Of a stretch of 64,000 nucleotides of DNA, positions 45,195 through 54,687 are shown one piece after another (positions within the stretch are counted from its first letter, which is position 1; each line of letters starts with the position of its first letter). The notes beneath the pieces were generated by a model. The model did not search any database, was not told the origin of the DNA, and saw only the letters and a program-made list of their open reading frames with translations. The position numbers and the translations under genes were made by a program. The stretch is taken from contig CAZKKY010000001.1 of NCBI GenBank assembly GCA_964553715.1, positions 1 through 64,000 on the forward strand, read 5' to 3'. The DNA is from JAGOJE01 sp964553715 (GTDB taxonomy: Bacteria; Pseudomonadota; Alphaproteobacteria; Rickettsiales; Rickettsiaceae).

Positions 45195-46760
45195 ATGATC
45201 ATTGCTTTAGCACAAATAAATCCTACTTTAGGAGATTTTCAAGGTAACAAAAAGAAAATATTAGAATATTGGATTAATGCTGCAGATAAGCTAGCGGATA
45301 TAGTAGTGTTTCCAGAACTTGCGATTTCAGGATACAATCCTTGTGACCTAATTCTGCGAAAATCCTTTGTTGAAGAATCGCAAAATATTTTAATGGAACT
45401 TGTAGAAGAAAGTAAAAATATCTCTACCTCTATTATTATAGGAAGTGTAATTTCCGAGAATGACAAAATATTTAACTCAGCTTTTATGATTCATAATGGT
45501 AAGATATTACATAGACATGATAAAATCTCTCTTCCTAATTACGGTGTTTTTGATGAAAAAAGACTGTTTTCTAGAGGTCACTGCACTAGTTTTATAGAGT
45601 TTAAAGGGAAAAAAATCCTATTATTAATTTGTGAAGATATATGGCAAAATAACCATATATTAAGTGGAATGGATTATATAATAGTGCTTAATGCATCGCC
45701 TTATGAGGTAGACAAACAAAAAGCTAGGATCTCTTTATTACAAGAAAAATCTGTAAAATATTCTTCTGATATTTTATATGTAAATATGGTAGGATGCCAA
45801 GATTCTGTAATTTATGATGGCGGATCGATAATGATGAGCAAATTTGGGGATATAATGCATCAATCGCCATTCTTTGAAGAATCTTTGACTTTTACGAGTC
45901 AAATGAACCCTGTTAATAAAGCTATAGATAAAAGAGAATTTATATATAATGCACTACTATTATCTATAAAAGACTATACTAGAAAAAATAATATTACAGA
46001 TGTATTAATAGGCCTTTCTGGTGGCATAGACTCTACTTTCGTAACTATGCTTGCAATTGACGCACTTGGAAAAGACAGGGTACATATAGTGACACTTCCG
46101 TCTAGATATAGCTCGCAAAAAACATATGAAGATAGTAATCTTTTTCTTACAAATATAACTAAAGAACATAAAGAGATTTCTATAGAACCTCTATTTAAAG
46201 AAGCCATGAACTCATTGCATTGTAATAAAGATATTACAGAGCAAAATTTGCAATCTCGTATTCGTGGTATGATTCTAATGGCTATTTCTAATGAGAATAA
46301 TTACATGTTACTTTCTACAAGCAATAAGTCTGAACTTGCTATAGGATATTCTACTTTATATGGTGATATGAATGGTGGTTTTAACCCATTAAAAGATCTA
46401 TATAAAAGGGATATATATGCCCTATCAAGGTGGCGCAATGAAAAAGAAGGCTATGATATAATTCCAGAATCTATAATAGTTAAAGCTCCTAGCGCTGAGC
46501 TAAAACATAATCAACAAGATAACCATGATCTTCCTGAATATGAGATACTAGATGAAATATTATATCAATATATTGAATGTGGTAAATCAAGATCAGATAT
46601 AATAAACAATGGCTTTTCTATCGAAATAGTTGATAAAATCTTAAAACTAATTAGAATAGCTCAGTTCAAAAGGAATCAAGCGACTCTTGGCCCTAAAATT
46701 AGAAATATGAGTTTCGATTTAGATTGGCGTTATCCTGTAACTAATAAATTTTGGCAATAG
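45195..46760 (+). CDS. nadE: glutamine-dependent NAD+ synthase
   Basis: Amidates nicotinic acid adenine dinucleotide. N-terminal nitrilase-type glutaminase (FPELAISGYNP, LLICEDIW with the catalytic Cys) and C-terminal synthetase with GLSGGIDST P-loop. 521 residues is a little short of the usual 540-570 but both domains look complete. It lies between the HIG1-like gene and gltX, which overlaps none. Confidence 0.95.
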   Translation: MIIALAQINPTLGDFQGNKKKILEYWINAADKLADIVVFPELAISGYNPCDLILRKSFVEESQNILMELVEESKNISTSIIIGSVISENDKIFNSAFMIHNGKILHRHDKISLPNYGVFDEKRLFSRGHCTSFIEFKGKKILLLICEDIWQNNHILSGMDYIIVLNASPYEVDKQKARISLLQEKSVKYSSDILYVNMVGCQDSVIYDGGSIMMSKFGDIMHQSPFFEESLTFTSQMNPVNKAIDKREFIYNALLLSIKDYTRKNNITDVLIGLSGGIDSTFVTMLAIDALGKDRVHIVTLPSRYSSQKTYEDSNLFLTNITKEHKEISIEPLFKEAMNSLHCNKDITEQNLQSRIRGMILMAISNENNYMLLSTSNKSELAIGYSTLYGDMNGGFNPLKDLYKRDIYALSRWRNEKEGYDIIPESIIVKAPSAELKHNQQDNHDLPEYEILDEILYQYIECGKSRSDIINNGFSIEIVDKILKLIRIAQFKRNQATLGPKIRNMSFDLDWRYPVTNKFWQ

Positions 46761-46768
46761 GTAAATAT

Positions 46769-48100
46769 ATGAATATTATAACTAGATTTGCTCCCTCTCC
46801 TACTGGTATGTTACATATAGGAAATGCACGAATTGCAATCGCCAACTGGTTATATGCCAAAAAAAATGGCGGAAAATTTCTATTACGTATTGATGATACC
46901 GATAAAGATCGTAGTAAAAAGGAATATGAAGAAGCTATCACAAGAGATTTAAAATGGCTGGGTCTTAATTGGGACGATTCTTTCTCTCAATCTTCTAGAA
47001 TACAAAAATATGAAGAAATCAAGAATCATCTTATTGAAATTGGTAGGCTATATGAATGCTATGAAACCCCAGAAGAACTAGAGATAAAAAGAAAATTTCA
47101 ACTTTCTGCTCATAAACCTCCAATTTATGACCGGGCTTCTCTTCACTACACTAACGAGCAAAAAGATCAATTTCGGAAAGATGGAAGGAAACCTCATTAT
47201 AGATTTCTTATGAAAGATACTCCTATTTTGTGGAATGATATGATCAAAGGTCAGATGCGCTACGAAAGCCATAATATAGGAGATCCTATATTAATAAGAG
47301 AAGATGGCAGCATGACATATATGCTATGCTCTTGTGTAGATGATATAGAATATAATATCTCTCATATAATTAGAGGAGAAGACCATCTTACTAATACTGC
47401 TATACAAATTCAAATTTTTGATGCTTTATCTGCAGAATTACCATCTTTTGGTCACTTAAGTTTGGTACATCAAAAAGAAGGTAAAATATCGAAGCGAGAT
47501 GGTGGTTTTGAAATTTCTTCTCTTAGAGATAATGAATGTATAGAATCTATGACTATCAATAGCTTTTTTGCTACTGTTGGAAGATCAGAACCTACAAAAA
47601 TCTTTAAGGACTTAGAGAGTTTAATAGAAAATTTTGACATAAGTAAATTTTCGAAAAGCCCTACTACTTATTTGCCAGAAGAGCTTTTAAGACTAAACCA
47701 TAAGCTAATTATAGAGCTTAATTATTCGGATGTTAAAAATCGTCTTACTGATATAGGATGTAAAGACGTAACAGAAGAATTCTGGATTGCTGTAAGGCCA
47801 AACATTCAAACACTTAAAGATGTAAAAGACTGGTGGGATATATGTACTGTAACACCTTACGTACAAAATTTGGATAAAGAATATTTATCTATTGCGAAAT
47901 CCCTACTAACTGAAGATGTTATAAAACCAGATACCTGGAATATTTGGACCAAAAAAATTTCAGAAAAAACTGGCAAAAAAGGTAGGGAGCTATTTATGCC
48001 TCTTCGCCTTGCCCTAACTGGTAGAGAATCTGGCCCTGAGCTTGGTGCAATATTGCCTATGATAGGGAAAAATGAAATTTTGCGTCGTCTTACATCGTAA
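46769..48100 (+). CDS. gltX: glutamate-tRNA ligase
   Basis: Class I synthetase. HIGH motif is HIGN in MLHIGNARIAI, KMSKS variant is KISKRDGG. The N-terminal RIDDTDKDRS is conserved. ATG 46769 is chosen over an upstream in-frame TTG (46751) because AATAGG precedes it. Around 443 residues fits the alphaproteobacterial forms; many Rickettsiales carry two gltX paralogues, so this may be one of two, possibly with altered tRNA specificity. Confidence 0.93.
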   Translation: MNIITRFAPSPTGMLHIGNARIAIANWLYAKKNGGKFLLRIDDTDKDRSKKEYEEAITRDLKWLGLNWDDSFSQSSRIQKYEEIKNHLIEIGRLYECYETPEELEIKRKFQLSAHKPPIYDRASLHYTNEQKDQFRKDGRKPHYRFLMKDTPILWNDMIKGQMRYESHNIGDPILIREDGSMTYMLCSCVDDIEYNISHIIRGEDHLTNTAIQIQIFDALSAELPSFGHLSLVHQKEGKISKRDGGFEISSLRDNECIESMTINSFFATVGRSEPTKIFKDLESLIENFDISKFSKSPTTYLPEELLRLNHKLIIELNYSDVKNRLTDIGCKDVTEEFWIAVRPNIQTLKDVKDWWDICTVTPYVQNLDKEYLSIAKSLLTEDVIKPDTWNIWTKKISEKTGKKGRELFMPLRLALTGRESGPELGAILPMIGKNEILRRLTS

Positions 48101-48232
48101 TATTCTGACAGTACAACAAAAGCAACATAATGATATTATTATAATATCAATTCTTAGTTAATTATGATTTTTTTTGCAAACAGCTATTTATTTTCCTATC
48201 ATCTTATCAATAATTTATAAATTAGATGGATA

Positions 48233-48682
48233 ATGGACTTATTAAATAAAATTTTTTTTAGGGCCCCTAAGATGTTTTTTGCAGCTGTAATGTCTAATCC
48301 TATAGGTATATTCATCACTAGTATTTTAGGTAAATGGTATATAATAGTGATGTTTTCTGCTGTAATGGTTGCTTATTGGGCTTTAAAAGGATTAGACAAA
48401 GCTGGTGTGTTATCTAACTTTACTAATACTCTTACTCATGCTTTAACAGATGCAAAATCAATAGCGCAATATTGTACTCCTCTTATTATGGATCTGAGGG
48501 CAACATGGGAATGTATTTCAAACCCTCCGTCTTATGAAGTAAGCGCAGATGAAAGTATTTTGCAAAAAGCGGTTGACCAAATTTTAAATATAATATCAAC
48601 TACTAATAATACAAATAACCCAGATCCTACTCCTAACTACATCACTCATAATCCAAATTCTACAAGAAATCCTTACGAATAA
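48233..48682 (+). CDS. DUF2670-like membrane protein
   Basis: A 149-residue protein with a conserved N-terminus: LNKIFFRAPKMFF, NPIGIFITSILGKWY and a membrane segment VAYWALKGLDKAGVL (about 33-52), resembling the Rickettsia DUF2670 family. The C-terminal 50 residues are polar, rich in Asn, Thr and Pro, and variable. Function is unknown. The assignment rests on memory of the family, not a search. A long AAAATCTT/AAGATTTT inverted pair after the stop may be a weak terminator. Confidence 0.55.
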   Translation: MDLLNKIFFRAPKMFFAAVMSNPIGIFITSILGKWYIIVMFSAVMVAYWALKGLDKAGVLSNFTNTLTHALTDAKSIAQYCTPLIMDLRATWECISNPPSYEVSADESILQKAVDQILNIISTTNNTNNPDPTPNYITHNPNSTRNPYE

Positions 48683-48781
48683 CATATATTAAAATCTTAG
48701 ACAAAAAACCCTAGTAGTACAAAAGAACAAAGATTTTACGATAAATTTACTAATTATAAGTCTATCCATCTATTTCTTATA

Positions 48782-49042
48782 TCAATGATTATCATCGAAA
48801 GATGTTATGACCTGAATTTTTTTTCTTAAAGTATTTCTATTAATTCCAAGAATTTTGCTTGCTCTAGATTGTACATTATCGCAATAAAGTAGTGTTTGTT
48901 TTATTACTTCTCTTTCTACTTCTGACATAATTCTTTGATATAGTCCGGAATCGGGGTCTACTCCATCATGTTTTTCAAAAAAATTTTGTAAATTAGCTTG
49001 CATACAATTAATAATAGACGAATGTATATGTTTGTTGTTCAT
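48782..49042 (-). CDS. Fis-family DNA-binding protein
   Basis: 86 residues ending in a Fis-type helix-turn-helix: EREVIKQTLLYCDNVQSRASKILGINRNTLRKK (cited in part: ASKILGINRNTLRKK). The N-terminal half is divergent from enterobacterial Fis. It lies five bases after dusB on the same strand, the dusB-fis order known in gammaproteobacteria. It could act as a nucleoid-associated regulator; target genes are unknown. Confidence 0.85.
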   Translation of the reverse strand: MNNKHIHSSIINCMQANLQNFFEKHDGVDPDSGLYQRIMSEVEREVIKQTLLYCDNVQSRASKILGINRNTLRKKIQVITSFDDNH

Positions 49043-49047
49043 TTTAC

Positions 49048-50031
49048 TTAAGAATTTTGGATTAGTTTGTTATAAAAATTTTGTATCTTTTCTTTTACAT
49101 CATTTGGGTTTGATATATGGTTAATTTCATTCCTAAAATCTGCAGAATTTGGAAGACCGGCACTATAACTACTAAGATGTTTACGAGCCATTTTAGAACC
49201 TGTATCGCTACCATAATAAGAAAGCATAGCTTCGTAATGTTCCAAGATTATATTAAGCTGTTCTTGAAGGCTTGGATCTGGTACTAAATTTCCTGTTAAA
49301 AGATATTGACCTACCTGATTAAGAAGCCATGGTTTTCCGTAGCTTCCTCTTCCTATCATTACTCCATCTGCACCAGACTCTGCAAGTGCTTTCGTTGCAT
49401 CCTCTTTTGTGATAATATCGCCATTTACTATCACTGGAAGCTTTACAGCATTTTTTACATTTCTCACGAATGACCAATCAGCAGATCCTGTATAAAATTG
49501 GCATCTTGTTCTACCATGTATGGTAAGCATTTTAATACCAGAGTCTTCTGCTATTTTAGCAAGAGTAGGTGCATTTTTGCTATTATCATCCCATCCTGTA
49601 CGCATTTTCATTGTAACTGGCACTTTAACAGCATTTACAGTTTTTTGTAGAATTTCTGCTGCTAAAATTTCATCTCTCATTAAAGCAGAACCCGCATATC
49701 CACCAACTACTTTTTTAGCAGGACAACCAAAATTTAGATCAATAATCTTTGCACCCATATCTTCGTTCATTTTAGCAGCATCTGCTATTACTTCAGGGTC
49801 ACACCCTGCTAGTTGTACGCAAGAATTCGTAGCATCACCTATCTCTATAGCGCATTTTAATATGGATTGCCTAGTTTCTATTATCATAGCACGGCTTGCT
49901 ACCATTTCAGAAACGACAAGCCCTGCGCCAAAATTCTTTACAAGCCTCCTAAATGGGAGATCTGTAATTCCAGACATAGGTGCAAGAATTACAGGAGTAG
50001 ATAATACTATATCTCCAATATTTATACTCAT
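49048..50031 (-). CDS. dusB: tRNA-dihydrouridine synthase
   Basis: Flavin enzyme reducing uridine in the D loop of tRNAs. TIM-barrel with APMSGITDLPFRRL, NFGCPAKKVVGGYAGSALM (active Cys; cited in part), MKMRTGW, TIHGRTR and GDI, and VMIGRG. Length of 327 matches DusB. The fis-like gene follows, so this is probably a dusB-fis operon. Confidence 0.93.
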   Translation of the reverse strand: MSINIGDIVLSTPVILAPMSGITDLPFRRLVKNFGAGLVVSEMVASRAMIIETRQSILKCAIEIGDATNSCVQLAGCDPEVIADAAKMNEDMGAKIIDLNFGCPAKKVVGGYAGSALMRDEILAAEILQKTVNAVKVPVTMKMRTGWDDNSKNAPTLAKIAEDSGIKMLTIHGRTRCQFYTGSADWSFVRNVKNAVKLPVIVNGDIITKEDATKALAESGADGVMIGRGSYGKPWLLNQVGQYLLTGNLVPDPSLQEQLNIILEHYEAMLSYYGSDTGSKMARKHLSSYSAGLPNSADFRNEINHISNPNDVKEKIQNFYNKLIQNS

Positions 50032-50204
50032 AGTAATTTACTTAAAAATTTTAAAAGAATAAGATAATAGCATATTTTTTAGTTCTGTCCAATTCCCAGC
50101 TTTACTATTTTTAAAGAAAATTATAAAAAACTGACAGATAAAACTTTAAATTTGATATTTTAGATTATATAATTCAATTATAAATTTATAAATGAGAGTA
50201 ATAT

Positions 50205-50786
50205 ATGAACATTAAAGTATCTGGTCAACATCTTAATATAAACTCTAAAATTCAAGAATATGTTCAGGAAAGAATGAATTATATTGTCTCTAAATATTTT
50301 GAACATGCAGTAAGCGCAGATATACACTTCTCTAAGCAACAACATAATAGTATTTTTTGTAACATCATAGTGCACCAAGGAACTGGAGATCATTTTGTAA
50401 TCAAAAGCGAGGCTTCATGCGATGATATATACTCAAGTTTTGACATAGCATTAACTAAATGTGAGAAGCAGTTACGTAAATATAAATCTAGGATAAAAGA
50501 TAGACACAATAGAGTAAAAATATCTGAAATAAAAATACCAGCAGTAAAATATGTAATACAGTCTTCTGCTAGAGAGGATAATACGATAGATGATGATAAA
50601 GAATTTACGTCAGTTACAATTGCAGAAAAACCTATAGAAATACTTAATATATCTGTTGAGGAAGCTTTAATGAAAATGGATTTGGAAAATTTACCCGCTT
50701 TGATGTTCAAAAACTCTAAAACTGATAGAATGAATGTAGTATATTATCGTAAAGATGGCAATATATCTTGGGTTGATTCTAAGTAA
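50205..50786 (+). CDS. hpf: ribosome hibernation promoting factor, long form
   Basis: Dimerises idle 70S ribosomes to 100S. N-terminal S30AE domain (about 1-105, with HLNINSKIQEYVQERMN) and a C-terminal dimerisation domain (about 135-193, with PIEILNISVEEALMKMDLENLPAL). At 193 residues it is the long form. A strong hairpin covers its stop codon. Confidence 0.93.
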   Translation: MNIKVSGQHLNINSKIQEYVQERMNYIVSKYFEHAVSADIHFSKQQHNSIFCNIIVHQGTGDHFVIKSEASCDDIYSSFDIALTKCEKQLRKYKSRIKDRHNRVKISEIKIPAVKYVIQSSAREDNTIDDDKEFTSVTIAEKPIEILNISVEEALMKMDLENLPALMFKNSKTDRMNVVYYRKDGNISWVDSK

Positions 50787-50814
50787 TAATTTTAATTATT
50801 ACTTAGACTTTTTT
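50778..50814 (+). terminator. terminator overlapping the stops of hpf and ubiG
   Basis: A perfect 14-base inverted repeat TCTAAGTAATAATT / AATTATTACTTAGA (50778-50791, 50794-50807) with a two-base gap, followed by TTTTTT (50809-50814). It includes both stop codons of the convergent genes; the T run is on the plus strand only, so it best serves hpf. Confidence 0.75.
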
Positions 50815-51509
50815 GCAATTAAAAAATAATTTACGCTAAGGTCATTTGTCAATTTCCAATTTCTTGTTATTAGGTCTATTCCAATCCCCCTAGACTCTTT
50901 AACATGAAAATCACATTTGGTAAGAATTTTTGCTATTTCTGATGGTTTCAAGAATTTTGAAAATTCATGCGTTCCTTTTGGTACTAGAGATAAAATATAC
51001 TCCGCAGCTATTATAGCCTGCAGGTAGCTAATAGGTGTACGATTGATGGTTGATATAATAAGAATTCCTTCTGGCTTCATTAATCTTGTTACTGCCTTTA
51101 TAAATATTTCAGGATCTGATACATGTTCTATAATTTCAAGACATAAAACAATATCATATTTTTCGTTATGATTTTCGGCGCTAGAACATATATAGTTTAT
51201 GTCTAGATTTTGTTCTTTAGCGTGTAAAGATGCTGACTTTATATTTTCTTCGCTTGCATCAATACCTGTAACATCAGCCCCCATTCTAGAGAGTGGCTCT
51301 GACATAATACCGCCGCCGCATCCTATATCTACAATCTTAAGGCCTTGATGAAAGTCACCAAAATTCTCTATTATTTTATCTTTTATATATGAAAGTCTAA
51401 TAGGATTGATTTGGTGTAATGTACTAAATTCTCCCTTTTCATCCCACCACTTACTAGATAGTTTACTAAATTTTTCTATTTCTTTATTATCGATAGTAGA
51501 TTTTTCCAT
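50799..51509 (-). CDS. ubiG: ubiquinone biosynthesis O-methyltransferase
   Basis: SAM-dependent methyltransferase making two O-methyl steps of ubiquinone. SAM motif I VDIGCGGGIMSEPLSRMGA (cited in part: VDIGCGGG), then ADVTGIDAS and CLEIIEHVSDP. Length of 236 is normal. It is divergent from lysC, sharing a seven-base gap, and convergent with hpf. Confidence 0.94.
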   Translation of the reverse strand: MEKSTIDNKEIEKFSKLSSKWWDEKGEFSTLHQINPIRLSYIKDKIIENFGDFHQGLKIVDIGCGGGIMSEPLSRMGADVTGIDASEENIKSASLHAKEQNLDINYICSSAENHNEKYDIVLCLEIIEHVSDPEIFIKAVTRLMKPEGILIISTINRTPISYLQAIIAAEYILSLVPKGTHEFSKFLKPSEIAKILTKCDFHVKESRGIGIDLITRNWKLTNDLSVNYFLIAKKSK

Positions 51510-51552
51510 GTGATTCTTGTATAGTTTGCATGCAACTCATACTACCTTATAT

Positions 51553-52880
51553 ATGTCAATAATTGTACAAAAATTTGGCGGAACTTCTGTCGCAGATGTT
51601 AAAAAAATTCAAAATATAGTTAACATCATTATAGAGTCCAGAAAATTTTATGACAAAATTGTTGTAGTAGTTTCTGCGATGGCAGGTGTTACTAATCAAT
51701 TAGCAAGTTACTGCATGTCTGTTTCATCTTTGGATAATATGGATAAACTTGCAGAATATGATGTAGCAGTAAGTAGTGGGGAAATGGTGACAGCATCGCT
51801 TTTATCTCTTGCTCTGCAAGAACGAGGATTAAAAGCCCAATCAATGCTATCTTGGCAAATTGCTATAACTACAGATAATCAATTTTCTAAAGCACTTATT
51901 CATAATATTAATAATGAAAAGCTACGATATTATATAGATAATGATATAATACCTGTAATAGCAGGATTCCAAGGTGTAGCAGAAACTGGTAAAATTACTA
52001 CTTTAGGAAGAGGCGGTTCGGATACTACAGCAGCTGCAATAGCGGCAAGCCTTGACGCGAAAAGATGTGATATATATACAGATGTAGAAGGAATATTTAG
52101 CGCAGATCCAAGACTGGTAAGCAATGCTAGTAAAATAGATGTAATGTCTTACGAAGAAATGTTAGAATTTGCTTCTATGGGAGCAAAAGTATTACATACA
52201 AGATCTATACAAATAGCAATGAAATATGATATTCCAATTAAAGTGATATCTTCATTTTCAAAAAATACAGGCACAACAATAACAAATCAAAAGAACATTA
52301 TGGAAAAAAGTAATATTACAGGAATAACCCATAACAAAAATATAGCATCTATCACTATTAAGAATCTAAATCCCTCTTCTTTAATTAAGTTATTAGATGG
52401 TAATGTCAATATAGATTTAATAGAATATAAAGAATATGAAACTATCATAATAATACCATTAAGTGATCTTGCTATTGCTAAAAATATATTAGAAAAAGAG
52501 GATTCTTTAATATCAACAGACATAGCTTTTATATCTGTTATAGGCTCTAGCATTAAAAATGATAGTAAGACTTTATCTACCATCTTATCTACATTAAGTA
52601 AAAATAATATAGATATATCCATAATGATAACATCTGAAGTAAAAATAAGCTTCCTAATAAAAGACGATAACACAGAAATAGCTATCAAAGNNNNNNNNNN
52701 NNNNNNNNNNNNNNNNNNNNNNNNNNNNNNNNNNNNNNNNNNNNNNNNNNNNNNNNNNNNNNNNNNNNNNNNNNNNNNNNNNNNNNNNNNGAAGTAAAAA
52801 TAAGCTTCCTAATAAAAGACGATAACACAGAAATAGCTATCAAAGCATTGCATAGAGCATTATTGGAAGACAAAATATAA
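51553..52880 (+). CDS. lysC: aspartate kinase, interrupted by an artificial gap
   Basis: First enzyme of the aspartate family (diaminopimelate for peptidoglycan). N-terminal kinase domain with VQKFGGTSV, TLGRGGSDTTA and AKVLHTRS; C-terminal ACT domains. ATG 51553 (MSIIVQKFGGT) is preferred over an upstream ATG. The gene is broken by 100 N at 52691-52790, but 52636-52690 is repeated exactly at 52791-52845. Removing one copy and the N run leaves a continuous 390-residue frame ending ALHRALLEDKI at 52880. Confidence 0.92.
52636..52845. other. assembly gap with duplicated 55-base flanks
   Basis: 100 N at 52691-52790 are flanked by identical 55-base sequences (52636-52690 and 52791-52845). This is what a scaffolder leaves when two contigs overlap by a k-mer but are joined with a fixed gap. 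The real sequence should be 155 bases shorter. Confidence 0.95.
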
Positions 52881-52901
52881 CAACAATATACAAAAAACCA
52901 T

Positions 52902-53245
52902 TCCTTGCGATGAGCCTATGGCGACGCGGCCCACTTATTGTCATTGCGATGAGCTCTGCTCCACGGCAATCTAGTGTTTCTTATCTTTCTGGATTGCTTC
53001 ACCTTCGGTTCGCAATGACTTAAGCCAGGTCATTGCGAGGAGCCTCTATGGCGACGTGGCAATCTAGTGTTTCTTATCTTTCTGGATTGCTTCACCTTCG
53101 GTTCGCAATGACTTTAGCCACGTCATTGCGAGGAGCCTCTATGGCGACGTGGCAATCTAGTGTTTCTTATTTTTCTGGATTGCTTCACCTTCGGTTCGCA
53201 ATGACTTGTACGTCATTGCGAGGAGCTCTGCTCCACGGCAATCTA
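52902..53245. repeat. tandem array of palindromic elements
   Basis: Units with inverted ends GTCATTGCGA and TCGCAATGAC: unit 1 at 52940-53019, unit 2 at 53029-53112, unit 3 at 53122-53205, and a partial unit at 53212-53245, with a degenerate piece before 52940. Units 2 and 3 are 84 bases, nearly identical, and 93 bases apart. The inner parts read GCAATCTAG and CTGGATTGCTTC. A frame (53033-53248) runs through two units and looks like a repetitive peptide, but it is only a by-product of the repeat. The array is richer in G+C than its surroundings. Confidence 0.92.
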
Positions 53246-53251
53246 TAAGCA

Positions 53252-53284
53252 TGGTTCACTTCGCTGCGCTCGTGATGACTAGAG
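53252..53284. repeat. dispersed repeat, copy 2
   Basis: Matches bases 4-36 of the window with one mismatch. It directly follows the palindromic array. Confidence 0.75.
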
Positions 53285-53342
53285 TGCGCTACTTGTGATG
53301 AATGGGGCTTATCTCGTTAGCACATTTTTTCTAAGATCTTGC

Positions 53343-54272
53343 TTAAATATCTGGAGGAGTGCATTCTATGTTAAACTCCTTCCATGCATTATATCTTGTA
53401 GGAGATAGATCCTGAAAAGGACTTGCCTGATGTACCGCTCTAAACAGGCTGTCTACAACTGCCTGACATGTTATGCTGCCTGCATTTCCACATTGTTTAC
53501 TTACTAGCTTCACATTCATAAGCTCACCATCTGGCTTTAAAGCTATATATAAAGTAACAGTAATTTCACCAGTATTTTTTGCAGCGACAGGTACATTCCA
53601 GTTACTTTCTATTTGATGCTTAATAGCCTGGTGTTCACTGATAGATATAGGATTTGAATCGTCATATTGCCCCATAGACTCTGTGGTAGCATCAGTTTTT
53701 TCAGACCTAGAAGCTTTTCTAGATTTTTCTTCTTTCCCATCAGATGCTTTTTCTAGAGTTTTAAGCAATGAATTTAGGTCTATATCTTTTTTCTTAGATT
53801 CAGCCTTCTTCTTTGTATCAACTGCTTTAGAAGGATCTTTTGGCTTTGATGCAGTAGCAATGGGAAGCTTTTTCTCTTCTGCTTTTTTTTCTTTTAATTC
53901 AGCATTAACTTTAGGCTCAACTTTATTTGGAACAGGATCTTGAGGTTGCTCTTTAGGATTTTCAGATATTTTAGATGCTTCTTTAGAGGATTCAGTCTTA
54001 GGCTCTACAGGTTTTTCTATCTCCGCTTCTTTTGCAGAATTTTTAACTGATTTTGCCTTTTCTTCTTCTATAGCCTTATCTTGTTGAATTTTCTGATTTT
54101 TCAGATTAGTTTTATCCGATACTGCTATCATCTCGAAAGTGATTATTTGATCTTCTGGTAATTTTCTAAACAAAGAAGGCATACCAAAAAATAATAATGA
54201 AGCTATAGCTATATGTAATATAAATGACAGAATAAGGAATATACGAAAATTACTTTTATTATTTATCATCAT
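53343..54272 (-). CDS. tolA: TolA-like envelope protein
   Basis: Bitopic protein that couples TolQ/TolR to the outer membrane during constriction. Membrane segment about 10-30, then a long Lys/Glu/Ala/Pro-rich helical arm (about 50-200, with KPVEPKTESSKEASK), and a C-terminal TolA/TonB-type domain (about 210-309). It overlaps tolR by 14 bases. The order tolQ-tolR-tolA is standard, but tolB and pal are not adjacent. Confidence 0.85.
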   Translation of the reverse strand: MMINNKSNFRIFLILSFILHIAIASLLFFGMPSLFRKLPEDQIITFEMIAVSDKTNLKNQKIQQDKAIEEEKAKSVKNSAKEAEIEKPVEPKTESSKEASKISENPKEQPQDPVPNKVEPKVNAELKEKKAEEKKLPIATASKPKDPSKAVDTKKKAESKKKDIDLNSLLKTLEKASDGKEEKSRKASRSEKTDATTESMGQYDDSNPISISEHQAIKHQIESNWNVPVAAKNTGEITVTLYIALKPDGELMNVKLVSKQCGNAGSITCQAVVDSLFRAVHQASPFQDLSPTRYNAWKEFNIECTPPDI

Positions 54273-54687
54273 ATTTTATTTCTGTAATCAGAGCTACTTT
54301 GGTAAAACCTGCTGCATTTATTTCAGATACAGTATCTATGATATCTCCGTAAGGAACATGTTTATCCCCTCTAACAAAAATACGAGTATCTAGTTTTTCT
54401 TTCGTAATAGCCATTAATTTACTACGCAGCGCTGATTTTTCTATAGGAGTTTCTAAAATATACACATCCCCTTTCCTATCTATAGTAACTGTAATAGGCT
54501 CGTCCTGACCTTGCAAAGGACTAGAAGAAGTTTCTGGTAAATCTACATTAATTCCAGCTACAAGCATAGGAGAAGTAATCATAAAAATAATAAGCAATAC
54601 TAACATAACATCAACTAAGGGCGTAACGTTAATCTCGCTTATTAGATTGTTTTTACGACGATTGTTATTTGATTTATGAATTTGCAT
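54259..54687 (-). CDS. tolR: Tol-Pal system protein TolR
   Basis: ExbD/TolR-family partner of TolQ. A membrane segment (about 22-42, in NVTPLVDVMLVLLIIFMI; cited in part: VDVMLVLLIIFMI) with the essential Asp in VDVMLV, then a periplasmic domain. Length of 142 is normal. tolQ ends directly upstream (TAAATG). It forms the proton-driven motor with TolQ. Confidence 0.94.
   Translation of the reverse strand: MQIHKSNNNRRKNNLISEINVTPLVDVMLVLLIIFMITSPMLVAGINVDLPETSSSPLQGQDEPITVTIDRKGDVYILETPIEKSALRSKLMAITKEKLDTRIFVRGDKHVPYGDIIDTVSEINAAGFTKVALITEIKYDDK

Noticed and set aside
51553..52797. lysC as a truncated gene ending in the N run
   Set aside because: The frame continues after the gap once the duplicated 55 bases are collapsed.
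52902..53245. CRISPR array
   Set aside because: Units are 80-84 bases, palindromic, separated by about 9 bases, with no unique spacers and no cas genes nearby.
53033..53248. ORF encoding a repetitive peptide through the palindromic array
   Set aside because: The protein repeats only because the DNA unit repeats with a period divisible by three (93 bases); no ribosome site and no homology apart from the repeat.
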